A stretch of DNA of 64,000 bases, taken from NCBI RefSeq assembly GCF_004751985.1, contig NZ_CP038492.1, positions 2,852,001 through 2,916,000 of the forward strand. Reading direction: 5' to 3'. Below are positions 1 through 8,891 of the stretch, in pieces (the first letter of the stretch is position 1; every line of letters starts with the position of its first letter). The stretch is from Rhodophyticola sp. CCM32 (GTDB lineage: Bacteria; Pseudomonadota; Alphaproteobacteria; Rhodobacterales; Rhodobacteraceae). A program made the translations under genes and the position numbers. The notes under the pieces are model-generated. The model made no database searches. It was not told where the DNA came from and saw nothing but the letters and a program-made list of their open reading frames with translations.

Positions 1-153
1 TCCCAGGCCTCGCAACACAATCGCAACAGTGGCTCAGTGGCAGAAGCGGCAGCTCTGGCGGCTGCGGGTCCGGGCGCACGATTATTGGCCGCGCGCGTGG
101 TGTCCGCTGACCGAATGGCAACCTGCGCATTGGCCCAGGGAGACCAGACATGA
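1..153 (+). CDS. cobE: CobE-like cobalamin biosynthesis protein, C-terminal end (partial)
   Basis: The window opens inside an open frame that ends with TGA at 151-153. The last 50 residues include [15 protein letters not shown], an alanine-rich stretch and an S-A-D-R-M-A-T-C-A segment, which match the C-terminal core of CobE/CbiG-C proteins as I know them. CobE is a small protein of the aerobic cobalamin pathway. The stop overlaps the cobM start (ATGA), so the two are translationally coupled. The 5' part lies outside the window, so length and start cannot be judged. Confidence 0.7.
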   Translation, partial: SQASQHNRNSGSVAEAAALAAAGPGARLLAARVVSADRMATCALAQGDQT

Positions 154-944
154 CAGTCCATTTCATCGGCGCAGGCCCCGGTGCGCCGGATCTTCTGACG
201 TTGCGCGGACGGGACCTGATCGCCGCCTGCCCGGTGTGCCTTTACGCGGGGTCCTTGGTGCCGGAAGCGATTCTGGATCATTGTCCTGAAGGCGCGCAGA
301 TCGTGAACACCGCGCCTTTGTCGCTGGAGGATATCATCGGCTCCATCGCGGTGGCCCATGACGCGGGCAAAGACGTGGCGCGACTGCATTCGGGCGACCT
401 GTCCGTGTGGTCCGCAATGGGGGAGCAGATCCGAAGGCTTGAAGCCTTGGGCATCCCGTATACCGTCACCCCCGGTGTGCCGTCCTTCGCCGCCGCCGCC
501 GCAAGTTTGGGGCAAGAACTGACCTTGCCGGGTGTCGGGCAATCCTTGATCCTGACACGGATACCGGGCCGCGCGTCTTCAATGCCCGAGGGTGAAAGCC
601 TTGCAAATTTTGGCGCAACCGGTGCAACACTTGCACTCCATCTGTCGATTGGAAATCTGGCACAGGTGGTAACCGAATTGGTGCCCCATTACGGGGCCGA
701 TTGCCCGGTGGCCGTGGTCTACCGCGCCTCTTGGCCGGATGAGAAAATCATCCGCGCCAAACTTGGCGGGTTGGAAAGCGCCATGGATCCCGGCATCGCG
801 CGCACCGCGTTGATCCTTGTGGGCCCCGCGATCGGCGCCAGTGACTTCACCGAAAGCCGCCTTTACGCCGCTGATTACGATCGCCGTTACAGACCACAAT
901 CGGCTGATAGCCCGTGGTCGGAATGGCAACATGGGGATGACTGA
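150..944 (+). CDS. cobM: Precorrin-4 C11-methyltransferase
   Basis: A 264-residue SAM-dependent tetrapyrrole methylase that methylates C11 of precorrin-4 in aerobic cobalamin synthesis, in the cytoplasm. The N-terminus [18 protein letters not shown] is the glycine-rich SAM-binding loop of the family. The segment around residues 85-95 ([17 protein letters not shown]) and the [11 protein letters not shown] motif near residue 108 are characteristic of CobM/CbiF. Length is normal for the family. The start overlaps the cobE stop and the gene is followed almost directly by cobB, so it is an internal operon gene. Confidence 0.95.
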   Translation: MTVHFIGAGPGAPDLLTLRGRDLIAACPVCLYAGSLVPEAILDHCPEGAQIVNTAPLSLEDIIGSIAVAHDAGKDVARLHSGDLSVWSAMGEQIRRLEALGIPYTVTPGVPSFAAAAASLGQELTLPGVGQSLILTRIPGRASSMPEGESLANFGATGATLALHLSIGNLAQVVTELVPHYGADCPVAVVYRASWPDEKIIRAKLGGLESAMDPGIARTALILVGPAIGASDFTESRLYAADYDRRYRPQSADSPWSEWQHGDD

Positions 945-945
945 A

Positions 946-2263
946 ATGACTGCATTTCCTCCGGGGTTGTTGGTGTCAGCGCCATCGTCAGGCACCGGAA
1001 AAACGACCGTAATGCTGGGTCTGCTGCGGGCCCTGCGTGACGATGGGCTTGCGGTGCAACCCTATAAATCGGGACCGGATTACATTGATCCGGCATTTCA
1101 TCACGCGGCCTCTGGTCGGATGTCGTTCAACATCGACACCTGGGCGATGGATGAAGGGCTTTTGCAGGCGATTGGCGGACAGGCTGCGGGCGCGGATATC
1201 TGCATCGCAGAAGGCTCCATGGGGCTTTACGACGGGGTCGCGACACGCGGGCAGACAGGGTTTGGATCATCGGCGGAAACCGCGCGACACATGGGCTGGC
1301 CCGTTGTGTTGGTGATCGACGCGGGCGGGCAGGCACAATCGGCCGCGGCCACGGCGCTGGGGTTCCAGGCCTATATGCCGGATTTGCCCATCGCGGGTGT
1401 GATCTTGAACCGCGTGGCGTCGCCCCGGCACGAGCGGTTGATCCGGCGCGGCATGGATCACGCGGGCCTTAACGTTTTCGGCGTTTTGCCACGTCGCGGT
1501 GATTTGGCGTTGCCAGAGCGGCATCTGGGGCTGATCCAAGCGATTGAACACCCCGATCTTGAGGCTGCAATTACAGGCTATGCTGCATTTCTGCGGGAGA
1601 ATGTTGATCTTTCTGCTCTCCGTTCGGCGGCGCAGGCGGGGGGGTGACCGGACCGGGTGGCACATTGCCGAAACCGCCCGCTCAACGCATCGCGCTGGCC
1701 CGCGACGCGGCGTTTTCGTTCACCTATCCGCATTTGCTGAAAGGCTGGCGCGAGGCAGGGGCGGAGATCCTGCCATTCTCTCCTTTGGCCGATGAGGTCC
1801 CGGATCCGGACGCTGATCTCGTGTGGCTTCCGGGGGGCTACCCAGAGCTACACGCTGGTGCCCTAGCGGCGGCCTCACGGTTCCGCAATACCCTGCATAC
1901 CCATGCCGAAACACGGCCGGTCCACGGCGAGTGCGGCGGCTACATGGCGCTGGGGCAGGCTTGATCGACAAGGACGGAACCCGACACCAGATGGCGGGTC
2001 TGCTGGGGCTTGAGACATCGTATGAGAAACGAAAATTCAACCTTGGGTATCGCCGTGCTGTGCTGTCGAAAGCCATGCCTGGATTTGCGGCAGGCACGGC
2101 CTTGCGCGGACATGAGTTTCACTATTCCAGCATCTTACACCAGCCGGATGCGCCCCTCGCAGATGTTGCAGATGCCGACGGACACCCGGTTGCGCAGTCT
2201 GGCTCCGTGCGTGGAAATGTCACCGGTACTTTCTTCCATATGATCTGCGAGGATCTGGGATGA
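946..2263 (+). pseudogene. cobB: Cobyrinic acid a,c-diamide synthase, interrupted by two frameshifts
   Basis: CobB amidates the a and c side chains of (hydrogeno)byrinate using glutamine and ATP. Three consecutive frames together give about 439 residues, the normal length. Frame 1 (946 to about 1640) carries the P-loop SAPSSGTGKTTVMLGLL and the YKSGPDYIDP motif. A second frame (about 1644-1955) carries the amidotransferase catalytic Cys in HGECGGYMALG. A third (about 1956-2263) carries AGLIDKDGTRHQMAGLLGLE and the C-terminus. The breaks fall in a run of seven G (1638-1644) and a run of four G (1952-1955), and one added base at each restores the frame. No other damage is visible. Either an assembly artefact or a recent pseudogene. 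An ATG at 937 is an alternative start. Confidence 0.9.
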
Positions 2264-2982
2264 GCGGTTTCGTCTCTTTCGTCGGCTCAGGCCCCGGAGA
2301 TCCGGAGTTGTTGACATTGAAAGCCGTCGACCGCCTGAAACATGCGGATGCGGTCTTGTTTGATGACTTATCTTCAGGTCCGATCCTGTCCCATGCCCGC
2401 AGCGGCGCCGATCTGGTGGGCGTTGGCAAACGCGCCGGGCGGCGGTCACCGAAGCAGAACCATGTAAGCCGTCTGTTGGTCGATTATGCGAAGACAGGCC
2501 AGCGCATCGTCCGGCTGAAATCCGGTGACTGCGGCTTGTTCGGGCGGCTGGAGGAGGAGCTTGTTGCGCTGCGCGCGGCAGGAATTTCGTATGAAATCAT
2601 TCCCGGCGTGCCCTCCGCGATTGCCGCCGCCGCCGCTGCTGGCATCCCGTTGACGCGCCGCCTGACCGCACGTCGGGTGCAGTTCGTGACCGGCCATGAT
2701 GCCTCGGGCGCATTGCCGGACGATATCGACCTGAACGCTTTGGCGGATCCCACGGCAAGCACCGTTGTTTTCATGGGCAAACGGACATTCCCCAAACTCG
2801 CCGCCGCGTTGATGGAGCGTGGCCTGCCCGCCGCAACGCCTGCTCTTCTGGCGGAGGCCGTCAGCACGCCGGAGCAAGCACTGCACCGGATGACGTTGGC
2901 GGAATTGATGGACCGCCTGAACGCGGAGATCGGCACGACGCCTGCGCTTATTCTGTATGGTCCGCTGGCGGATGGGGCCTAG
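2260..2982 (+). CDS. cobA: Uroporphyrinogen-III C-methyltransferase (SUMT)
   Basis: A 240-residue SAM-dependent methylase making precorrin-2 from uroporphyrinogen III, the entry step to the corrin ring. The N-terminus FVSFVGSGPGDPELLTLKA is the family glycine loop, VGKRAGRRSPKQ is the SUMT basic motif, RLKSGDCGLFGR is the RLKGGDP-type loop with a few substitutions, and YEIIPGVPSAIAAAAAAGIPLTRR is diagnostic. The start overlaps the cobB stop (ATGA). The SUMT core is shorter than siroheme synthase CysG, in keeping with a dedicated cobalamin enzyme. Confidence 0.93.
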   Translation: MSGFVSFVGSGPGDPELLTLKAVDRLKHADAVLFDDLSSGPILSHARSGADLVGVGKRAGRRSPKQNHVSRLLVDYAKTGQRIVRLKSGDCGLFGRLEEELVALRAAGISYEIIPGVPSAIAAAAAAGIPLTRRLTARRVQFVTGHDASGALPDDIDLNALADPTASTVVFMGKRTFPKLAAALMERGLPAATPALLAEAVSTPEQALHRMTLAELMDRLNAEIGTTPALILYGPLADGA

Positions 2983-2985
2983 GCG

Positions 2986-3726
2986 ATGGATCTGTGGCTT
3001 ATCGGGATCGGGACCGGCAATCCAGAGCATGTGACACTGGAGGCGCAGCGTGCATTGCGCGACGCAGCGCTGATCCTTATTCCGCATAAAGGGCCCGATA
3101 AATCCGATCTGGCGGAGCTGAGGCACAGGATCATTGCCGATGCACGGACAACCGCCCCTGTTGTGGCATTCGACTATCCCACGCGCGACCCTTCCATCCC
3201 GTATAAGGACCGGGTTCGGGCCTGGCATGATGAAATCGCGCGGCGTTGGCAGGCAACGATCGCCGAAGCAAAGCCCGGTGGCCCGGTGGCCCTGTTGGTG
3301 TGGGGCGATCCCTCGCTTTACGATAGCACTTTGCGGATCGCATCGCGGCTTGCCCCCGCGCCGACATTGCGGATTCTGCCGGGGATCACCGCGCTCCAGG
3401 CGCTGACGGCGGCCCATGGCATCACATTCAACACGCTGGCAGGAGCAGTCACCGTGACAACCGGACGGCGCCTGCGGGACCACGGCTGGCCTGAAGGGGC
3501 AGAGACCGTGGCCGTCATGCTGGATGGCGAATGCAGCTTCCAAACCCTTGCCCACCGGGACCTGGTGATCTGGTGGGGGGCGTATTTGGGTATGGAGGAA
3601 CAAATCCTCGATCACGGCCCCCTGGCGGAAGCAGGGCCTCGGATCATCGCGGCACGTGCCGCGGCGCGGGCGGATCACGGATGGATCATGGATACGTATA
3701 TCCTCCGACCAAGGGGGCTTTCGTGA
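2986..3726 (+). CDS. cobF: Precorrin-6A synthase (deacetylating)
   Basis: A 246-residue tetrapyrrole methylase that methylates C1 of precorrin-5 with loss of the acetyl fragment. CobF is specific to the aerobic pathway. The start MDLWLIGIGTGNPEHVTLEAQRAL is the characteristic CobF N-terminus, DRVRAWHDEIARRW lies near residue 75, and WGDPSLYDSTLRI with LPGITALQAL follow. It begins 3 bp after cobA and its TGA overlaps the next ATG, so it is a tightly packed operon gene. Confidence 0.94.
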   Translation: MDLWLIGIGTGNPEHVTLEAQRALRDAALILIPHKGPDKSDLAELRHRIIADARTTAPVVAFDYPTRDPSIPYKDRVRAWHDEIARRWQATIAEAKPGGPVALLVWGDPSLYDSTLRIASRLAPAPTLRILPGITALQALTAAHGITFNTLAGAVTVTTGRRLRDHGWPEGAETVAVMLDGECSFQTLAHRDLVIWWGAYLGMEEQILDHGPLAEAGPRIIAARAAARADHGWIMDTYILRPRGLS

Positions 3727-4031
3727 TGGCGGAGGTGGGTTTACACCTTTGCGCGACCTGCAACCCAGAAGGGTTCTCGGATGCGTACGACAGCCTGCAA
3801 GCTGCGCTGGATGCCTGCGCTGAACCGATTGGCCTGGCCCTGAAATCGCAGGGGCGGGCGACGTATCTCTTCGCCGCGCGCAACCCGATGGCGGACCGTA
3901 CGGACATTGTGGCGCCCTTGGTGGCCTATAGCGGTCATAGACGGTCAGACCATACCACCATTTGCCCGCAAAGTTTGCCCATTGGCGTAAACGCGCGTGA
4001 TCGTCTCAAACTGCGTGTCGAGATTCGTTGA
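3726..4031 (+). CDS. DUF1636-like small metal-associated protein
   Basis: A 101-residue protein whose ATG overlaps the cobF stop, so it is coupled to the cobalamin operon. It begins with VGLHLCATCNPEG (two Cys in a C-x-x-C arrangement) and contains the segment SQGRATYLFAARNP, both typical of DUF1636 proteins, which are common beside cobalamin genes in alphaproteobacteria and are thought to handle a metal. The C-terminal RDRLKLRVEIR resembles the family end. The segment before it (about residues 68-88) fits the family poorly, so an undetected frameshift there is possible. No biochemical function can be stated from sequence. Confidence 0.6.
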   Translation: MAEVGLHLCATCNPEGFSDAYDSLQAALDACAEPIGLALKSQGRATYLFAARNPMADRTDIVAPLVAYSGHRRSDHTTICPQSLPIGVNARDRLKLRVEIR

Positions 4032-4343
4032 AATGCCAGATCATCAGACTCGTCTGACATCGCTCCTGTGCTCCGATCAAAAGAGACCTGCAAGTTCCCC
4101 GGCTGCGCCTGCGGGTCGCACCACCCCTGTTGAATTGCATTGCCCCCTCCCGCGTTCGCCACATGGCAGATTTGCAGAAACTGGCGCCTGCGGCGTCTGA
4201 CCTTCAAATCGCCCCTGATTTCCCGGTTGGATGGTCAGGGCAAACGCAACAAACCGACAAGTCAGAATAACGCAATGGATAGGTAAAGAGGAAAGGTTTT
4301 GGCGCAAAAGGCAAAACCATATGTCGCCTCACACCTTATCATC
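4032..4343. other. Intergenic stretch without a supported gene
   Basis: About 310 bases between the cobalamin operon and the tRNA. A short frame at 4164-4271 (+, 35 codons, beginning MADLQKLAPAASDLQ) has no recognised family and no clear ribosome binding site, so it is not called. A GAGACCTGC string near 4085 recalls part of the B12 box of cobalamin riboswitches, but no downstream B12 gene or surrounding riboswitch structure is evident. Confidence 0.4.
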
Positions 4344-4420
4344 TGGTCGGGCTGAGAGGATTCGAACCTCCGACCCCCTGCTCCCGAAGCAGGTGCGCTA
4401 CCAGGCTGCGCCACAGCCCG
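4344..4420 (-). tRNA. tRNA-Pro (anticodon CGG)
   Basis: Read on the minus strand, a 77-nt cloverleaf runs from CGGGCTG (acceptor) through the D arm (GCGCAGCCTGGTAGCGC), the anticodon arm CCTGC-TTCGGGA-GCAGG, the T arm with GGTTCGAATCC, and CAGCCCG plus discriminator A and encoded CCA at 4344-4346. The anticodon is CGG, so it reads CCG proline codons. All stems pair. Confidence 0.97.
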
Positions 4421-4615
4421 ACCGTGAGGCGCGGGATAGCCGGGGTGGCGGGGCAATGCAAGGGGGCTGGCACGAGCAGAGGGCGGTGAGAGTGGAGAAG
4501 GGTCGCCAGACCTATAGCTTTTCGGGTTTACCCTGAAACAGACGGTCTCGAAAACCGCGTTCGGGCCAAAGGCGAGAGGCCGCTTTTTTCGATCCAAGGC
4601 TTGCCCGAAACGCTT

Positions 4616-4720
4616 TACAGCATGCTGCCTTAAACCTGAGACATCGCGCATCACAAATGTCCCGGGAACGCGAAGCGTGGCAGGGTATTTGTGAGTCAAG
4701 TTTAAGGCAGGGTGCTTTAG
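4616..4720. repeat. 105-bp palindromic repeat, copy 1
   Basis: Nearly identical to 20056-20160 (about 102 of 105 positions by eye; differences at 4646, 4665 and 4713). The outer arms CTGCCTTAAAC (4625-4635) and GTTTAAGGCAG (4700-4710) are exact complements, and the inner arms CACAAAT (4652-4658) and ATTTGTG (4687-4693) also pair, so the transcript can fold into one long hairpin. Its right end includes the TAA stop (4717-4719, minus) of the adjacent transporter gene, as in the other copy. There is no coding capacity of its own. It may be a MITE-like element and/or a terminator. Confidence 0.85.
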
Positions 4721-5718
4721 CCTGTTGTGTTATCTTCCGGTGGCTGTGATCTTAGGCCGCGTTGTTCCTCACTCAGAAACTGCCCGACCCGGGGGGCGAC
4801 CGGCGTGCCGCTGCGCGACCGGGTGCGCAGAACCGGGGTGGTGCGCGAGGTGCCGCCCTGACCTTCGCGCAGCACGATATAGAGACCCGAGGCGATGATG
4901 ATGCCGGTGCCGATCAGCGTGGACCGGCTGAGCGTTTCGTCAAACAGCAAGATGCCATAAAGGCTTGCCCAGATGATCTGTGAATACTGCATCGGGGCGA
5001 CGATCACGGCCTGGGCATGGCGATAGGCCAGGATCAGGCATGTGCTGGCAACCAGGGCCATTGTGGCAATGATGGCCGAGGCGCCGATATCTATAATCGG
5101 CATCGGTTCATAGACAAAAGGCAGGGCGGCGCCCATCAGCACGAAATTCGCCATCATCGGATAGAGGATCAGAACAACACTGCGTTCCTCGCGCCCGATC
5201 TTTCGCACGATGACCGAGGCAAAGGCCCCGGTTGCAGCGGCGGTGAGGGCCGCGAAATGGCCCAGTTGCAATTCAGTGCTGCCGGGTTGCAGCACAACCA
5301 TCACACCGCCCAGCCCGACCAGAACCGCAATGCCCCGGCGCCAGCCCACCTTTTCCCCCAGCATCGGGATCGCAAGGACCGTGATCAGCAGGGGTGCGGC
5401 AAAGAGGATCGCATAGACCTGCGCCAGCGGCAGGGCCGAGAAGGCGAAGAACGCACCAACCCCGGTCAGAACAGAGGCGCATGTGCGCGCAGCGGTCCAC
5501 CAGGGGTGGCGCGGGCGCAGATGCCCGCCGGATGCATCGCGCATCAGCAGGAAGGTGATGATGGGAAAGCCGAACAGAACGCTGAAAAACACGATCTGAA
5601 ACGGCGAATAGGATGCGCCCAGATATTTGATGACCACGTCATGGGTCGCAAAGACCCCAAAGGCCACAAGCGCGAATAACGCGCCGCGAAGATTTGTGTT
5701 GGCGGTCTGCTCGGTCAT
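4717..5718 (-). CDS. EamA/DMT-family transporter
   Basis: A 333-residue inner-membrane protein with about ten hydrophobic segments arranged as two EamA repeats, for example ALFALVAFGVFATHDVVIKYLG at the N-terminus and the LPLAQVYAILFAAPLLITVLAIPMLGEKVGWRR segment that recurs in this family. It probably exports a small metabolite; the substrate cannot be read from sequence. The hydrophilic tail after about residue 300 (rich in R, T and S) is longer than usual. The stop lies within the 105-bp palindromic repeat. Divergence from leuB is small (76 bp). Confidence 0.88.
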   Translation of the reverse strand: MTEQTANTNLRGALFALVAFGVFATHDVVIKYLGASYSPFQIVFFSVLFGFPIITFLLMRDASGGHLRPRHPWWTAARTCASVLTGVGAFFAFSALPLAQVYAILFAAPLLITVLAIPMLGEKVGWRRGIAVLVGLGGVMVVLQPGSTELQLGHFAALTAAATGAFASVIVRKIGREERSVVLILYPMMANFVLMGAALPFVYEPMPIIDIGASAIIATMALVASTCLILAYRHAQAVIVAPMQYSQIIWASLYGILLFDETLSRSTLIGTGIIIASGLYIVLREGQGGTSRTTPVLRTRSRSGTPVAPRVGQFLSEEQRGLRSQPPEDNTTG

Positions 5719-5794
5719 CCTGCATGTACGGATACGCGATCAGACGCGTATCTCAAGGGCCGAGCGTGCCAAAGGGTCAACTATCTGCGTCGGG

Positions 5795-6898
5795 TCAGAC
5801 AGATGATGCCAATTTCGTCACAATCGCATCGCCCATTTCACTGGTGCTGACCGGGGTCACACCCTCTTCGCCCAGCAAATCAGCCGTGCGCAACCCATCG
5901 GCCAGCACATCTTCGATGGCTTTTTCCAGCCGGTCGGCCTCCCCCCCCTGATCGAAGCTGTAGCGCAGGGCCATGGCAAAGCTGAGGATGCAGGCGATCG
6001 GATTGGCCTTGCCCTGACCCGCGATATCGGGGGCAGAGCCGTGAACCGGTTCATACATCGCCTTGGGCCGCCCGTTTTCCATCGGCGCGCCCAGCGAGGC
6101 CGAGGGCAACATGCCAAGCGAACCGGTCAGCATCGCGGCCAGATCAGACAGAAGATCACCGAACAGATTATCGGTCACGATCACGTCGAACTGTTTGGGC
6201 CAGCGGGTCAATTGCATCGCGCCCGCATCGGCATACATGTGGCTCAGCTCCACATCCGGGTAATCCTTGTCGCCCACCTCCTGCACGACCTCGCGCCAGA
6301 GGATACCGCTTTCCATCACATTGGCCTTCTCCATCGAGCACAGCTTGTTGCCCCGCTTCCGGGCCAGTTCAAACGCCGATCGCGCCACCCTTTCGATCTC
6401 GGATTCCGTGTAACGCTGGGTGTTGATCCCGACCCGTTCATTGCCTTCGGTGTGAATGCCGCGCGGTTCGCCGAAATAGACGCCCGAGGTCAGTTCGCGC
6501 ACGATCATGATGTCGAGACCGGCAACCACATCTTTCTTGAGACTGCTGAAATCCGCCAGCGCGTCGAAACACTGCGCCGGGCGCAGGTTTGCGTAAAGGT
6601 CCATCTCCTTGCGCAGACGCAGAAGCCCGCGTTCCGGTTTCACGCTGAAATCAAGCGTATCGTATTTCGGCCCGCCAACGGCGCCCAGCAGAACCGCATC
6701 CACCTCTTGCGCGCGGGCCATGGTATCGTCGTGCAACGGGGTGCCATGGGCATCATAGGCGGCCCCGCCCACCAGATCCTCGGACACATCGAAGGCCAGA
6801 CCGCGACTGCCGAACCAGTCGATGATTTTGCGCACCTCGGTCATCACTTCGGGGCCGATGCCGTCGCCGGGCAGGATCAGGAGAGAGTGGTTGGTCAT
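5795..6898 (-). CDS. leuB: 3-isopropylmalate dehydrogenase
   Basis: A 367-residue NAD-dependent enzyme that oxidises and decarboxylates 3-isopropylmalate in leucine synthesis. [19 protein letters not shown] is the canonical N-terminus, which sets the start at 6898 rather than at an upstream in-frame codon. [11 protein letters not shown], the [15 protein letters not shown] substrate loop, [15 protein letters not shown] and the [29 protein letters not shown] metal/NAD region are all present, with [18 protein letters not shown] near the C-terminus. leuD and leuC lie further along on the same strand but are not contiguous. Confidence 0.97.
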   Translation of the reverse strand: MTNHSLLILPGDGIGPEVMTEVRKIIDWFGSRGLAFDVSEDLVGGAAYDAHGTPLHDDTMARAQEVDAVLLGAVGGPKYDTLDFSVKPERGLLRLRKEMDLYANLRPAQCFDALADFSSLKKDVVAGLDIMIVRELTSGVYFGEPRGIHTEGNERVGINTQRYTESEIERVARSAFELARKRGNKLCSMEKANVMESGILWREVVQEVGDKDYPDVELSHMYADAGAMQLTRWPKQFDVIVTDNLFGDLLSDLAAMLTGSLGMLPSASLGAPMENGRPKAMYEPVHGSAPDIAGQGKANPIACILSFAMALRYSFDQGGEADRLEKAIEDVLADGLRTADLLGEEGVTPVSTSEMGDAIVTKLASSV

Positions 6899-6956
6899 TG
6901 CTGCGAAATCCTTCGAAAATATGTTGCCCCTGCGGTACAAGCTGCGCCTTCGGGGG

Positions 6957-7853
6957 TCAAGAAACCACGCGGGCCAGACCATGGGCCAGCGCATCCCAGG
7001 CCGCTGCAACCCTGGGCGTATGGCGCAGGCTTTCATGGCAGGTCAGCCAGACAGGCAGGGTCGGAACGGGCGTATCGGGCAGAACCTGCACCAGATCCGG
7101 GTCGGTGGCGGCCACGGCGGCCTGGCCCAGCCCGATGCCAAGACCCGCGCGCAGCAGCGCCCAGTTGGTGATCTGGTCATCGCAGCGCAGCGCAAAGAAA
7201 GACCGGTCGATATCAAGGCCCGCATCGCGGAAACCGCGCAGGATCCGGTCATCCCGATCATAGCCAAGCACATCATGGTCAAACAGGTCTTCGATGCGCT
7301 CCGGCATCGGGCGCTTGGCGAAATAGCGGCGATGGGCATAAAGACCGAGCGGCAGATCGCCCAGATGACGGGTGATCATGTCAAGCTGTTCCGGGCGATA
7401 CATCCGCAGCGCGATATCGGCCTCGTGAAACAGCAGGTTTTCCGTCTGGTCCGACGCGGTGAGGTCAATGTCGATCTCGGGGTGTCTTTGGCGCAGATCG
7501 GCCAGTATCGGCGGCAACAGAAAGCAGGACACAAAGGTGGAGGCCGTGATCCGCACCGATCCGGCAAGCTGGCTGTCATGGCCAGCGGCGATCAGGCCGA
7601 TCTGACCGGCAGCCTCGGCCATGGCGCGGGCGGCGGGGCGCAGGGCCTGACCGAATGCGGTCAGGTGCAGGCCTTTCGGGTGACGTTCAAACACCGCGCT
7701 GCCCAGGGCCTGATCCAGCGCGCGGATCTGGCGGCCAAGCGTGGGCTGGCTGAGCCCGAGCTGGCGCGCGGCAGCAGAAAGCGACCCGGTGTCCGCCACG
7801 CTGAGAAAGGCGCGGATCAGGGACCAGTCGAGCGAGGTGATCGGATTATCCAT
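6957..7853 (-). CDS. LysR-family transcriptional regulator
   Basis: A 298-residue LysR protein: N-terminal winged HTH (residues 8-65, with [20 protein letters not shown]) followed by a periplasmic-binding-like effector domain beginning near residue 90. It is transcribed divergently from the NAD(P)-binding protein gene at 7950, which is the likely target by the usual LysR arrangement. The 96-bp gap between the two starts contains palindromic A/T-rich sites. The inducer is unknown. Confidence 0.92.
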   Translation of the reverse strand: MDNPITSLDWSLIRAFLSVADTGSLSAAARQLGLSQPTLGRQIRALDQALGSAVFERHPKGLHLTAFGQALRPAARAMAEAAGQIGLIAAGHDSQLAGSVRITASTFVSCFLLPPILADLRQRHPEIDIDLTASDQTENLLFHEADIALRMYRPEQLDMITRHLGDLPLGLYAHRRYFAKRPMPERIEDLFDHDVLGYDRDDRILRGFRDAGLDIDRSFFALRCDDQITNWALLRAGLGIGLGQAAVAATDPDLVQVLPDTPVPTLPVWLTCHESLRHTPRVAAAWDALAHGLARVVS

Positions 7854-7925
7854 TCATATATGAATATCAGAAAGACGGTTTTTGGGAATATCGTAAAATT
7901 CATGAATGCATATATCCGGGTCAGG
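7850..7925. promoter_or_regulatory. Divergent promoter region with candidate LysR sites
   Basis: Between the LysR start (7853) and the divergent gene (7950) lie ATTCATATATGAAT (about 7853-7866, a perfect palindrome overlapping the LysR start codon) and ATTCATGAAT (about 7897-7906), followed by GCATATAT. Repeated ATTCAT half-sites are plausible operators. The assignment is inference from position and symmetry. Confidence 0.45.
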
Positions 7926-7949
7926 CATGGATAATCAGGGAGAGCCACC

Positions 7950-8807
7950 ATGGCAAAGACAGTGTTGATACTGGGACCGACGGGCCGGTTCGGGCGCCAT
8001 GCGATGGCGGCATTTCGGGCCGCAGGCTGGGATGTTACCGCCTATGACCGCAAGACCGGTGACCTTACGGGGGCCGCGCAGGGCATGGATGTCATCGTGA
8101 ATGGCTGGAACCCGCCCTACAGCAAATGGGCGGCGCTGTTGCCCGGGCTGACCGCACAGGTGATCGCCGCGGCACGGGCCAGCGGGGCCACCGTGATGCA
8201 GGCGGGCAATATCTATACCTACGGGTTTGGTCAGACGATGCCCGCGATTGTCGGCCCCGATATGCCACAACGGGCCACAAACCCGCTTGGGAGGTTGCGG
8301 ATCGAAATGGAGCAGAGCTATCACGATGCGGATATTCAGGTGATCCTGCTCAGGGGCGGGGATTTTCTGGATGACCGGGCCTCGGCCGGGTGGTTCGACA
8401 GGATCATCGCCAAACAGGCACATCGCGGAAAGCTCAGCTATCCCGGCGCGCTGGACCAGTCCCATGCCTGGGCCTATCTGCCCGATATGGCCGCCACCCT
8501 GCCACGGCTGGCCGAGATGCGCGGGGATTTGGGCGGGGTCACCGATCTTGCCTTTGGCGGCTATACGCTGAGCGCAAGGCAACTGGCCCGGGCCTGTGGC
8601 GCAGCCCTCGGACGCGACATGGCGGTTTCGCGGATGTCATGGTTTCCGATCCATCTTGCCCGGCCGGTCTGGGCCCAGGCGAAACACCTGCTTGAAATGC
8701 GCTATCTCTGGGATCAGCCGCATCAGGTGGATGGCAGCGCGCTGAACGCCCTGTTGCCCGATCTGGTGGACACCCCGGTGGAGGATGCCCTGCGGAGTGC
8801 CTTATAA
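7950..8807 (+). CDS. NAD(P)-binding epimerase/dehydratase-like protein
   Basis: A 285-residue Rossmann-fold protein. The N-terminal ILGPTGRFGRHAMAAFRAAG is a G-x-x-G-x-x-G dinucleotide loop of atypical SDR/NmrA type. The rest follows the extended-SDR layout (nucleotide domain, variable C-terminal substrate domain with SYPGALDQSHAWAYLPDMA). The classical Y-x-x-x-K pair is not obvious, as in NmrA-like members, so it may act as a redox sensor or reductase. A purine-rich site (AGGGAGAG) precedes the ATG. It is divergent from a LysR gene, suggesting substrate-induced expression. Confidence 0.8.
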   Translation: MAKTVLILGPTGRFGRHAMAAFRAAGWDVTAYDRKTGDLTGAAQGMDVIVNGWNPPYSKWAALLPGLTAQVIAAARASGATVMQAGNIYTYGFGQTMPAIVGPDMPQRATNPLGRLRIEMEQSYHDADIQVILLRGGDFLDDRASAGWFDRIIAKQAHRGKLSYPGALDQSHAWAYLPDMAATLPRLAEMRGDLGGVTDLAFGGYTLSARQLARACGAALGRDMAVSRMSWFPIHLARPVWAQAKHLLEMRYLWDQPHQVDGSALNALLPDLVDTPVEDALRSAL

Positions 8808-8841
8808 CGTCAGGTTGGATTTACAGCAAAATCCGGGCACC

Positions 8842-8881
8842 GGAATTCTCGAGAATTCCATATGGAAAACTGGAGTTTTCC
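8842..8881. repeat. Paired-hairpin repeat, copy 1 (inverted)
   Basis: GGAATTCTCGAGAATTCC (8842-8859) and GGAAAACTGGAGTTTTCC (8864-8881) are two adjacent palindromes with 8-bp arms. The same pair occurs in the opposite order at 31204-31243 and 51795-51834. It sits in the convergent gap between 8807 (+) and 8892 (-), where a bidirectional terminator would be expected. Confidence 0.8.
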
Positions 8882-8891
8882 ACCTGCGGCT

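Noticed and set aside
4070-4110. Possible B12-box fragment of a cobalamin riboswitch
   Set aside because: Only a short GAGACCTGC string fits. No conserved riboswitch core is visible and no B12-related gene lies downstream; the cobalamin operon ends upstream.
4616-4699. Minus-strand peptide beginning MTHKYPATLRV, also seen at the second repeat copy
   Set aside because: It is the translation of the 105-bp palindromic repeat. The similarity between the two loci reflects the DNA element rather than a protein.
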